A DNA stretch of 64,000 nt, taken from Diplolepis rosae. Taxonomy: Eukaryota; Arthropoda; Insecta; Hymenoptera; Diplolepididae. The stretch is from contig JAPYXD010000250.1 of assembly GCA_030998225.1 (NCBI GenBank), forward strand, positions 558,001 through 622,000, given 5' to 3'. The notes under the pieces are model-generated. The model was not told where the DNA came from, did no database searches, and saw nothing but the letters and a program-made list of their open reading frames with translations. Numbering within the stretch: position 1 is the stretch's first letter; every line of letters starts with the position of its first letter. The position numbers were made by a program, and so were the translations under genes. Below, in pieces: positions 1-10,200 of this stretch.

Positions 1-145
1 AAGGGAGTTTTTTTCTAAATTGCAATTTGGCAGTTTGGAGCCTCAAGCGAACGTGTATTTGGATTTAATATTTTTATTTATATGGAATTTAATTGTTCGT
101 ACGTAACACGGCTATCTCTCTTAAACTTAAATGGCGATTTAAATG

Positions 146-505
146 ACATCTCGACCGCTTTTAAATGCACTGTACCACTCGTATAAACGTGTTTTGATAA
201 AATCAATTCACCGTAAGCCTTCTGTAACATTTTCAGCGATTCCGCACACTAAATTCCATTTGCAATACAAAATTTGAGACAAATTCTTTGTTCGATATTC
301 TTATCCATTGGAAAAGTCGCAAAACAGACTTGAGATAAACTGACAACATCGAGCACTGTGAACAAACTAAATCACAGATTGCGCTCGAACTCCACGTCAG
401 TATAGAGGGCAGTGGTGTCAACTTAGCGTCAAAAAGGTTTTTGATAATCTTCTTAAGCAGGCTTCTTGAATGATCAATACTCGGTACTCTTTTAAAAGAA
501 TGGAT
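146..505 (-). mobile_element. mariner fragment, 5' end (family M1)
   Basis: Read on the minus strand, this stretch matches the first ~330 bp of the mariner at 23536-24420: the same 5' untranslated stretch, the same start of the transposase, and a terminal repeat at 479-503 that includes a version of AAAGTACCGGGAAT. Similarity ends abruptly near 146, where the codons for SGRDV give way to unrelated AT-rich DNA. Only a 5' fragment remains, with no catalytic part. Two copies in one window show that the family is dispersed. Confidence 0.75.
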
Positions 506-555
506 ATTATAAACTTCAAATTCTTAAAATAGAGGTAGACGTTATGCATACGAAT

Positions 556-2665
556 GTTAGGTCAGAGAGCGTCGGCAACTTTGCATCTAATGCGACAAAT
601 ACATAAGTCGATAATCGACCCCCCTCCCCCCAAACGCTCCTCGTCTGAACCTAAAGTCAGGCACCGCGGGGGAGCCTTGCACTCCTTGGCCACGTGCGAC
701 GCGCCCCCCACACCTCCAGTAGGCATCCTTCCTGCCTGGAAGCGCACAGCCGCGCGACACATGGCCACATCCCTGGCACCTGAAGTACCGGGAGACCTCG
801 ACATGCTCTCGGATGCGGCAGTTCACCCATCTCACCCGAGCAAGCTCCGGGCGTCCGCCTCGGTTAAACGGACCATCGCAGCCTGCACACCGCCGAAGCG
901 CTTGTACAGCCTGGCTTGCCTAGCGCGATGCATAGCGCGGCAACAACCTCTTCCCTTCTGACGGTCTCGTCGAGGTCCCTAACTTTAAGGGACCTCTTCA
1001 AAACCAAAGATTTAACTTCGGCCTTCTCCCCGACAGCCTGCTCGAGCGCCTTCTCGAAGTCCGAGACGTCACCCCCCTTTTTGAGGACCCGGAGGATCTC
1101 CTCCCTCCTGGTTCTCCGAAGGTGGGGACCTCCGCTCCTGCATTTTGGGGGTTTACCATCGCCTTCATAGCTTTCAGGATCTCGGCGTAGGACTCACCAT
1201 CCTTCGCCGACATCCTGATAGCGTCGCCCGACCTAGCGGCCGAAGAGTCCCTCGGCAACTTCCCCTTCTCTTTAGGGTCCTGTGCAGAGAGCGCAGGAAC
1301 CTTTTTTCCTTTTTCTCTTTTTCTTAAATCTTTTTTTTTCTTTTTCTCCACCAGTTGCCAATCCTCACCCTTCTGTGGAGTCTGGCCTCTGGTGACCGCA
1401 GCGTAGGTTGGCGATGTTCCAACCTTCCCTTTCTTGGGAAATCGATCCTCGGGGGGAGAAAGAGCAACCCTCTTCTCCCCCTTTGTCAGCTTTTTTGGGG
1501 TGTCCCCCAGAGATTCGGAGCGCGGTCTCCGGAAGATGCCCATCCTTTTCGAGGCGGAGTGGGATCCCAGCCTCTTCTGGAACTCCACCCCGCTATCTAG
1601 AAGACACTTATGGGTGTTGAACATTCCGCCCAACACTTCAGTAGCCTCATTTACACTGTCTTTTACATCGCCAGGGTTGTTTCTCAGCATACCCTGCTGG
1701 ATGACGCTGATAGCCCTGGCCAATTTTTTCATTTTGTCGCTTTACTCTCTCAGGAGCTGAAGGACGTCCTTCCATCCTTCAGCTCTTGAAGACGTACCCA
1801 AGTCTTGTTTCCCTACCGTTTTCAACTTTGATTCCATAAATTTGTTCACCAGTGCATCGTGCCTAGAGGAGCGGGTCGGAATAGTTGGGAACGGGTGTAT
1901 CCTCGGACCAAAGTCCTACCCCAGTTCCCTGAGGCCCAACCTCCACTTAGTCGATCCGGGAATACACGGACAGACCGGACTCGCTTGAAGCAACACAGGC
2001 TCCGACACCTGTGTTCAATACGCACTACCTGATCAAGGTCCCGAAGGGGCTGGCTCCTGATCCCGCATGACAAACCACCTCGGCAGAGCTAGGCTCACAT
2101 CAGCCTCGCCTCCTCATGGGCCGGAGAAGACACCACTCAGCGACGAAGCACTGCCAGTGGGACGCCATACGGAAACGATCGTTTGGAATGTTCTTGGTCA
2201 CAGACTGCGAAGGCTTTGCAGTGTCCCCCAGGAGGTTCCATTCACTAATTCGCTCTTTGCCTCACTCAAGAGAGAGCCGATCTATAGAGTATTCTCTCAC
2301 ATTCAAAGGACACATATCACAGTCATGCGGCGCTGACATTCATTCAGTTCACTTATTCCTCGCAGGCACTCGCAGACTCATTCTCAGCGCCGCTGTCTGG
2401 GGCATACATCCTTCTTCATGCATGGGGATAGACGCGTCTATAGCGTCCCCCGCTTTCAATTTGGGATAGACCGGTTTATAGGGCACCCTTCACGCAATGG
2501 AAAGGTGCCCGTCTACAGAGCCCCCTGCATTTGTTCACCGATTCATCGGGACAATACATCCTCCATGGCCCGAGGGCCACCTGCTAAGCCTCCCCACCCG
2601 TCCCTTTTTGGCCTAGCCAAGAGAAGGACTTCGTCAAGGTACCAGTCCAAGGGGAGGGCTAAAAA
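556..2665 (-). mobile_element. R1-like LINE, 5' part with ORF1 (copy A)
   Basis: A GC-rich block in AT-rich surroundings, read on the minus strand. It starts with a likely 5' UTR (about 2665-1735) and continues into ORF1 (1732-998) and the CCHC zinc-knuckle region (about 960-660). It then jumps to a short piece of the endonuclease region (about 650-600), recognisable because GTCGATTATCGAC and its flank also occur at 9238 in copy B. About 550 bp found in copy B is therefore missing, and the copy stops near 556 without reverse transcriptase or 3' tail. It is unusual in keeping its 5' end and losing its 3' end, the reverse of normal LINE truncation, so the 3' part was probably lost by later deletion. 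Confidence 0.8.
998..1732 (-). CDS. LINE ORF1, Gag-like protein (N-terminal part)
   Basis: An open frame of 244 codons starting MKKLARAISVIQQG. It is lysine- and serine-rich, with a basic stretch near residues 130-145 (VEKKKKKDLRKREKGKK), as in ORF1 proteins of R1-clade LINEs that coat element RNA. The frame ends just before the CCHC knuckle region. Knuckle-coding sequence (GRKDAYWRCGG) lies further along the same strand at about 740-700 but in a shifted frame, so a frameshift has separated the N-terminal part from the nucleic-acid-binding part. The ATG is the first in this frame after the GC-rich leader. The link to R1-like ORF1 rests on the downstream knuckles and the match to copy B, not on the N-terminal sequence itself. 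Confidence 0.6.
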   Translation of the reverse strand: MKKLARAISVIQQGMLRNNPGDVKDSVNEATEVLGGMFNTHKCLLDSGVEFQKRLGSHSASKRMGIFRRPRSESLGDTPKKLTKGEKRVALSPPEDRFPKKGKVGTSPTYAAVTRGQTPQKGEDWQLVEKKKKKDLRKREKGKKVPALSAQDPKEKGKLPRDSSAARSGDAIRMSAKDGESYAEILKAMKAMVNPQNAGAEVPTFGEPGGRRSSGSSKRGVTSRTSRRRSSRLSGRRPKLNLWF

Positions 2666-2993
2666 TTTATACTGTTAAGTATATTATTTGTATTATAGTG
2701 TGCTCCTATTATTTTTTCACGAGTTTACGTCAGTGCTGATGTCTATGAATTATTTTAATGCTATTGTAATTTATGATTTGCTATATGATAGTGCCTCTGT
2801 CATGGTCCGTCAAAATTTTTTAATGGAAAGCAATAATGATTTCGATACGCTTTTAACGTAGAATCCAATGATTGTTTCATTTGTTCGATATCTTAAATAG
2901 TTCCTGAGATGATTAAAAAAAAAAAATTTTTAAAAGAAAAAAATTAGTTTTAAGAAAAACCTTATAGTTAACTGAATGTCATTTATTTCCTAA
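2666..2993. other. no gene seen, AT-rich
   Basis: AT-rich DNA between the LINE and the repeat-protein fragment. It has short A and T runs, no long frame and no recognisable repeat. Confidence 0.6.
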
Positions 2994-3240
2994 TCAACTG
3001 CGTGTCATTCTTTTTTTTTTTTTGATGCAGAAAAAAAGTTTATAGATCCAGCTGTAACCGTTCGAAAAATGCATGGCAGAGAAATTGTCTCTTTCTATAG
3101 AGATGCCGGTTTTGCGGCCTACGAGTACAAGTATTTGATGCGAATCACTGTATTGTTTCTCGTATCTCATTGCATTCAGATGTACAATATTTGCAATATT
3201 TACAATATTAACAGAGTTCAAAGTATTTACAAAGTTTAAA
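2994..3240 (-). repeat. subterminal repeat of a repeat-protein element
   Basis: On the minus strand, 3240-3130 carries a stretch translatable as VNIVNIANIVHLNAMRYEKQ. The same stretch (VNTVKSVNIVDLNAMKYKKQ) is on the plus strand at about 13470-13570. Each copy adjoins a fragment of the same repeat-protein family and points outward, away from the coding part, as expected of inverted terminal or subterminal repeats. The translation is used only to show similarity and is probably not a protein. Confidence 0.6.
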
Positions 3241-3323
3241 ATATACCTTCATTATGATTGGTTGTTAGTTCCTATCGAAAAATGATTATAATCGGCTACT
3301 GCCCACTAGAAACTTTTTCTCTT

Positions 3324-3560
3324 TCATGCTTGACGATGATGAGCATTTAGTTCATCAGTCGTAAGACTCCAGTAGTAGCCTGCTAAAGTGTTCACACTCC
3401 ACTTACCTTGGTACCTCTTTGTGATTTCAGCGATGCCTTGATGAAATCTCTTCACGTGTTCATCGTTAACTGCTTCCATATTTTTTAGGAAGAAGTGCAA
3501 GTGAGAATGAACTACAAACACCTGGTGAACACTATGCTGCAGAACTTCCAGGAAACAAAA
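3324..3560 (-). pseudogene. C-terminal fragment of an arthropod repeat protein
   Basis: The frame reads HSHLHFFLKNMEAVNDEH, then RFHQGIAEITKRYQGKWS and a short tail ending at 3324. This resembles the C-terminus of a protein family scattered in many copies through insect and other arthropod genomes, which I recall only as an uncharacterised repeat-associated protein. A different section of the family lies at 12295-13237. The surviving piece is 65 codons plus some upstream similarity to about 3560, and the rest is missing. The subterminal repeat at 2994-3240 follows directly, so this is probably the 3' end of a mobile element. The family name is from memory and not checked. Confidence 0.55.
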
Positions 3561-3984
3561 GTAAACATCTCACTAAAAATTCACATTCTTTATTCTCATT
3601 GCTTTCTGTTTAAAAAATTTTGTACATCCTTTTATCATAGGATTTGTGATTTTTTGATAAAATTTTAATTGAAAAAATTTCAAAAACCTGACGTGCTAGG
3701 TAAAAACAGAGGGCAGATTTGGATTCAGCACAGAATACTACTCTGGAAATGAAATATCTTATTCCTTTGACACATAGGTCATATATTGTTGACTAGTGTA
3801 AGTATAACGTCGTCATCTGATTTCGTATTATTTAGAACTATCGTTTCTGCGTCGCTTACAATTACTGCCCCTGCGTTAGCCCGAAGGTCAAAGCCTTAAG
3901 TCACCTTACAGATTTCATTTTATGATTCCTATTCATATGCGTTCAGAGGTTATTTCGAAATGTAAAGTGCATTGTAATCTTTTA
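3561..3984. other. no gene seen
   Basis: AT-rich DNA without a supported frame. The end near 3871-3905 has a weak version of the AAGGTCA-containing motif repeated in the tandem unit that follows. Confidence 0.5.
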
Positions 3985-4640
3985 AATAGTCAAGAAATCT
4001 TATTGAGTAGCAAGGGTACAGTTGTCAATGAAAGTTATTAAGTCGATCCCTTTAATATAATTATTAGTTAAGTGGATTCGATTTTTATGACACACTGTTC
4101 AATATTTGATTATGAAAGGTTGAAGTTTGCAAATAAAGTTAAATTAGTGATTCAGTTGCTTAAGTTAGCCTTAAGGTCAAATTCTTGATCGACCCGACAA
4201 CTTTATTTTATTTTAAAATGAAGTATGAAAAAGTAAAGAATTGCAAATGAAATGAAGCTAAAATTAAGTCATACAAATTAGCCTCAAGGTCAAATTCTTG
4301 ATCGACTTATTAGCTTTTATTTTTTAATTTTCTATTTACTTTGTGTGAACTTGGAGAGGATTTTGAAATTGTGAATATTATGATTAATAATCAAAGACTT
4401 TGATTGGTTAGCAAGGGTATAGGTGCCAATGAAGGTGTTAAATCAATCCGCTTAGCATGATTGATAGCTGCACAAAATCGACTTATATGATTATGCAAAA
4501 GGAAATTAAAATAATAGATACAGTATAAAAAATGTTAAAGATTGCAAATAAAATAAAGTTAGTAATTAAGTCGTTCAAGTTAGCCCCAAGGTCAAATTCT
4601 TGACTGAAACCGCCACTATATTTCATTCTAGAATAAAAAG
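3985..4640 (+). repeat. degenerate tandem repeat, period about 397 bp
   Basis: GAGTAGCAAGGGTACAG at about 4012 recurs as GGTTAGCAAGGGTATAG at about 4408, and the block TAGCCNNAAGGTCAAATTCTTGA recurs near 4166 and 4563 at the same spacing. A third copy of that block near 4275 shows an inner duplication about 109 bp on. The copies are diverged. The role is unknown, and the sequence is probably satellite-like or a transposon remnant. Confidence 0.7.
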
Positions 4641-5484
4641 AGATAGGTGCATTAATTCGAAAAAAATTTTAAATGACATTAAATTGTAATTTTTTAATTA
4701 AATTATTCCTCAGGTAACCAGGTAGTTACTTAGTAAGGCCTTTGTATGTTCTTAGCAAATGACAAGTGGTCACTTAGTGTGTCTTCAGTAGCGTAGCTAA
4801 GGGGATATTGACACATAGGAAAATATCCCACCGCTTTCACCAACAGTTTGTTGCGTACGAATGGTAGAAATGAGTAATAAGAATTAAAAATGAATGATTA
4901 GTCATTACCTAATGTACGCTGAGACTTCAAAAGTGCAGAAACTTCCGTGCTCCTTTTTATTTTTATGCATGGTCGTTTTTCTACAATTCTGGCTGAGAGT
5001 ACCAAGAAAATTCTACAAAGCGAAGTTTTCTTTAAAAAGACAAAGTTAATTTTAAAGCTGTGATTTTCTCGATTTTGTAGCACGTTTCTTCCAAACCGTG
5101 GATGGACAAAAAAATAGTTATGTTTTTGCTCTCTAGACTTCTTAACCAAAGTAAGAAGCTCGTAAGACTACTTTTAATTTCAAACATGTGCTCAATGAAA
5201 CATATTTTAGATAATATTGTAAGTTTCTCAGTGCTGTGCTAAAAAAAAATTGTAACCATTATTTTTTTACTAAAAAGTGAAAGTTTCTTGAGAAACACCA
5301 ATAAATATACACATATATATTTATAAATATTCTGTACAAAATTTTGAGTATTCGAAAAAAAATCAATTCCTAAAAAAAATTTGAATTCTGTCAAATCTAT
5401 ACCTTATTTTATTTAAGATATTTCATGTATGTTGTAAAATGACACAGCGAACTCTCCTTTCATAAATTGAGATAAAGTTAAGAA
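4641..5484. other. no gene seen
   Basis: AT-rich with long A and T runs. The minus-strand frame at 4898-5149 (83 codons) resembles no protein I recognise and is probably chance. The last exon of CNOT10 could lie here, but no matching sequence was found. Confidence 0.5.
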
Positions 5485-6712
5485 TAGATGGCTGCAGCGG
5501 TAAGTGCTGGTAGAAATAGGCAGATCAAAAATGCCACACAGTAAGCTTAGACATCTATCAACATAACGACAGCACCACATTAGTCGATTTTTGTTTGCAT
5601 CATAAATTTATTCTCGATAGGAGATGTCAGTTTTCGAGCCAAATTCTCTAAATTTGCGGGGAGTTTTGATTTTCTGCTTTCATTTGAAGAAAACTGCGGC
5701 TGAGACTCATCGAATGCTCTCAAATACTTACAATGAGGCTGCTCTTAGTGAAAGAACGTGTCGTGAGTGGTTTCAACGTTTCAAGAGCGATGAATATTTT
5801 TGAAGATTCCGAATTAGAGGCATTACTTGCTGAAGACCCGAGCCAAACACAAGAAGAATTGGCAGAATCATTAGGAGTGATTCAACAAGCCATTTCGAAA
5901 CGCCTCAAAGCGATGGGAATGATTCAGAAGCAAGGACATTGGGTTCCGTACGAGTTGAAGCCGAGAGATGTTGAACGGCGTTTCTTTGCTTGTGAACAGC
6001 TGCTTCAAAGACAAAATCAGAAGGGGTTTTTACATCACATTGTGACCGGCGACGGAAAATGGGTTCACCACAATAATCCCAAGCGCAGAAAATCATGGGA
6101 AATGCTCGGACATGCCACTACGTCGACGGCCAGACCGTATATTCACGGTGGCAAGGTTATGCTCTGCATTTGGTGGGACCAGCTCGGTGTGGTGTATTAT
6201 GTATGGTATATTATTATATCTGTAAACCATCACAGGGGATCGGTATCGAACGTAATTGATGCCTTTGAGCCGAACATTGAAAGAGAAACGGCCATAGTAC
6301 CAAGAGAGACACGATAAAGTTTTCCTACAGCGTGACAAGGCTCGGCCACATGTCGCAAGACCGGTCAAGGCATACTTGGAAACGCTGAAATGGAAGGTCT
6401 TACTCCACCCGCCATACTCTCCAAACGTTGCTCCTTCCGACTACCATTTGTTTTGATTTAAGGCACACGGCCTGGCTCATCGGCATTTCCGCTCTTATAA
6501 AGAAGTCAAAAAATGGATCGATTCGTGGATCACTTCAAAAGACGCATCGTTTTTTCGAGATGTTATCCGGCAATTGCCAGAAAGATGACAAAAAGTAGTG
6601 GCTGGCGACGGACAGTACTTTTAATCATGAATAGGTAATCATTTTTTAAGAATAAAGCCTCAAATTTTGGAATATAACGGCGGAAGCAAAGTTGTACACC
6701 TAGTAACTTATC
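5485..6712 (+). mobile_element. mariner (SETMAR/Hsmar1-type), full length but mutated
   Basis: Reading along the plus strand are the start of a transposase HTH domain (about 5640-5800, with SERTCREWFQRF), a second helix region (FEDSELEALLAEDPSQTQEE), the catalytic block around IVTGDGKWVHHNN, and a separate C-terminal block with DKARPHVARPVKAYLETLKW and the SDYHLF-type ending near 6310-6460. A frameshift after the HTH, one near 6200-6310 and an in-frame stop after HLF break the gene. The right terminal repeat at about 6676-6712, read inverted, is TAGGTGTACAACTTTGCTTC. The left end resembles the element at 16729 but its outer repeat is hard to see. The element lies downstream of CNOT10 exon 9. 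Confidence 0.85.
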
Positions 6713-7213
6713 AACATTATTTCGTATAACATGCCAAGTCTGTACGAAAAGTAATCACAATTCACCTAAAATAAAGTTCTGCTTTTTGTATTTCAATTAT
6801 TTCTTCAAGCCTTAATGGCGCACAATATAAGTCCATTAATGTTAATAATTTACCAGCTTAATGAACACTTATTCTGTTACGACCTCTTTTAACAAAGATT
6901 AATTTCTGTGGTCCTCAAAGATAAATAATGAAGATCAGATTAGAATTAAGCGAAAGTAAATTAATTTAAGATCATATTTAAAAATTTGGGATTATTATAT
7001 AATTTTTTAGCAATATTTACATGTCATTTGAAGTACATTATCCGAAAATATTTGGTAGCAGTCTGATAATTTTTACACCTAAAATCATTTAAAATGTTGC
7101 GGGCAGTTTCGTTTGATGATCGATCGCCATTTATCTATCCGACCTAAAACAAGTTTTCATAAATTTTGTATGATAAAATCTTTTTTACAAACCTAACTTC
7201 TATACGGTCTTAC
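6713..7213. other. CNOT10 intron or 3' flank, no gene seen
   Basis: This follows the donor site of exon 9 on the minus strand. I looked for the short C-terminal CNOT10 exon and found no convincing match; a possible acceptor near 6880 leads to a stop within six codons. Confidence 0.5.
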
Positions 7214-7292
7214 CTAATTTTAATTCTATGTATAAAGCCAGCATAATTACGTGAACAGGAACATCGTAGTCGGTACCCTTAGACTTCCAAAG
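7214..7292 (-). CDS. CNOT10: CNOT10 exon 9
   Basis: After CTTAG it codes LWKSKGTDYDVPVHVIMLAL, then YIELKL and the first base of a further codon. It matches the family's VP...ILLAVYLELQ.GN region near the C-terminus. The donor is G|GTAAGA. One more exon carrying the last ~40 residues is expected further along the minus strand but was not found. Confidence 0.87.
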
Positions 7293-10200
7293 CTAAGAAA
7301 AAAATTAAAATAGATATTACATTTAAATTTATATCTATTAATTCATTAATCTGTATTGATCTGTTGTCCAAAAGAAGGACCTAATAAATAACATTCTCCA
7401 CAGAGGCTATTTTTCGATATTTGTGGGAGGAAAAATAACTTCTATAGGGATTGTTACTTATGTATCAAGTTTTCTTCTTGACAGCAATAGTTTGTATTCT
7501 TGAACTTAACGTTAGGCTATATTTAAATTACCTGTCCTACTATCTCTCCTGATTTGTCAAGTTGTCCACGGATCGCATAAGCCACTGCCATGTTGTAAAG
7601 TAGTACAGCTTTCCCCGTAAGAACGTTTGTTGGATACCAAGCTGTTAAAAATCTTGGAATTAATAATTTTATCCTTATGCTAGTAATATCTAATTGCGTA
7701 TTAAAACTTCATCGGCGTTAATTACATTATCTATTTTGGACAAGCATTTTTTTATCGTTCAACGTCAGATTAAAAAAAAAAAAAAAGAAAGAGCCAAATT
7801 ATTTTCGTAAAGATGTGATCCGTCTTCTTTTCAGGTACAATTTTGTATCTCAAGAGTTTACAGAGACTTAAAAAAATCATTATATTCTATATTTTGTTGT
7901 ATTAATGGCATAACTGTCCCATATGGACAATTTTCTTAAAAAATGTCTTACTTTTTGTAATATTTTCCTCAGTGTGAGGGAGCAAGGGAATTATTGAAGA
8001 GAGATAAGTTGTAAGGGTTCTCACTTGATATACATGACTTTTCAATTTTATGATTATCTTTCTCCCACACACTTACGGAAATGTTACAAAAAAAAATCAT
8101 TTTTTGAAAAACCTGTCCATAAAAGACAATTATGCCATTAGTTAAAAATGACTAAGAATAAAAGTGTCCTATTTTGAACCATAGAATCCGAATCTGTAAC
8201 CAAAAAGTTTGATTCGGGACCAAGTGCAAAAACCCTTATTTCTATACCTGTTAGCTAAAATTATCAGCTTGTAAGCATCTCCATATAGCACTAAAACTTA
8301 TAAGCATCAATACGGAGAGTATGAGCTTGTAACAAGGGAAGAGGTTGTTGCCGCGCTGTGCATCGCGCTGGGCAAGCCAGATCTCGGGGACCAGTGCAGG
8401 CTGTACAAGCGCTTCGGCGGTGTGCAGACTGCGGTGGTCCGTTTAACCGAGGCGGAAGCTCGGAGCTTGCTCGGGCTCGGTAAGCTAAGGGTGGGGTGGG
8501 TAAACTGCCACATCCGAGAGCATGTCGAGGTTGCCCGGTGCTTCAGGTGCCAGGGATACGGCCATGTGTCGCGTGGCTGCACGCTTCCAGGCAGGAAGGA
8601 TGCCTGCTGGAGGTGTGGGGGCGCGTCACACGTGGCCAAGGAGTGCAAGGCTCCCCCTCGGTGCCTGACTTGTACTGATAGGGGCGAAAAAGATGTCGCC
8701 CATGCTTCGGGGAGCGGTTCCTCCCCAATATTCAGGGCGGAGCTCCAGAGGTTGAGGGGTGGAAAGTGAAGTTTCTACAGCTCATCCTCGGGAGAGGGAA
8801 GGAAGCCCAGAACCTTCTGATGCAGACTGCCAAGGAGAGGGGGGCAACACAAATGATCTGAAAACTCTGCTTGGTACCAGGATGCATCACGGAGGGCTGG
8901 GATCCTTGTTTGTAGCCCTGATTTGAACATCGGGGATTTCCTGGAGACCGACGCGGGGTTCGTTTGGGTGGAGGTGGCGGGGGTACGTGTGTACAGCTGC
9001 TACTTCTCCCCCAGCGATCCTTTCGAGATCTTTGAGACCCAGACCTCCTCCTTGAGGAAAGCCTCAAAGAGGCTAGGGGGCGGTCCCTTATTGCGGGCGA
9101 CTTCAATAGTAAGTCGACCGAGTGGGGAGAAGCCCGTCTGGACAGGAGGGGAATCTTGGTCGGTGAGATGGTCGCCAGGAATGACCTGATTGTATTGAAT
9201 CGGGACAGGGATCTTACGTTCAGACGAGGAGCGAGGGGGTCGATTATCGACCTCACGATTGCCGCGCCCCGTCTTGCCTCAAGGATAGGCGACTGGTGCG
9301 TCCTCGATGTAATAACATTGAGTGACCATCAGTGCATTGAGTTTAGCATCCAGGAACGGAGTCACCCAGTGAATACGGGAAGGGGCGGCAAGGTAAGGAG
9401 CCCCTCCTGGAACACAAAACGACTCAGCAAAGACAAACTTCGCGAACATCTCGAAGAAACCAGGCTCATAGATGAGCTTGGATGGGCAAGGTCTGCTGAG
9501 TCGTTGGAGGACACTGTGCGGGCGGCGAGGCGGAAAGTGGTCGCAGCATGTGACCACTCCATGCCTCGCCGCGGGCACAGGCGTACCGGGGACTCGATGT
9601 ACTGGTGGAACGACCAGTTGTCCGTCCTGCGTCGAAAGTGCCTTACAGCGCGGCGGAGTTTTACCCGCTCAAAGGGTGATCCTCTGCTGCGCGAGGCATG
9701 GAAAAAAGCAAAATCAGCTCTGAGGCAAGGCATAAAGAAAAGCCGACTTCAGGGTTGGAAAGACTTGATCGGAGAAGTCGAGAAGGATCCATGGGGTCTC
9801 GCCTTCAAAATATTCACCAAGAGATTGGTGACTAGAAGAAAGACCCCGGGCCTGGATAATGCCGATCGAGTCAAGTACATCGTGCGAAGCTTGTTCCCGC
9901 ATGTAGAGCCGTTCCAAAGACAGAACCGAAGTTCCTGCGTGGTCCGGGGCGAAGAACTCTTCACTCTCGAAGAACTACAGAGAGCGGGTGGAAGGCTCAA
10001 GGCAAACACAGCGCCGTGGATCGACGGGTTGCCGAACGAGATCCTTAAAGAGGTGATCGGGGTATACCCGGAAATCCTCCTAGAAGTCTTTAACTCCTGT
10101 CTTCGGGAGGGGAGGTTCTTCGCAGACTGGAAGAAGCAGAGGTTGGTCCTGCTGAGGAAGGGCAACAAACCTCTAGGGGATGCCTCATCGTATAGACCAA

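Noticed and set aside
554..2678. Plus-strand open frames (554-961, 1355-1600, 1434-1760, 2116-2469, 2418-2678) as genes
   Set aside because: They are antisense to the LINE leader and ORF1, caused by high GC content, and show no family likeness.
3985..4640. CRISPR-like array
   Set aside because: Repeats are long, diverged and unevenly spaced, and this is animal nuclear DNA.
6848..6885. A final CNOT10 exon after an acceptor-like TTAAAAG near 6880
   Set aside because: It reaches a stop within six codons and the peptide does not match the family C-terminus.
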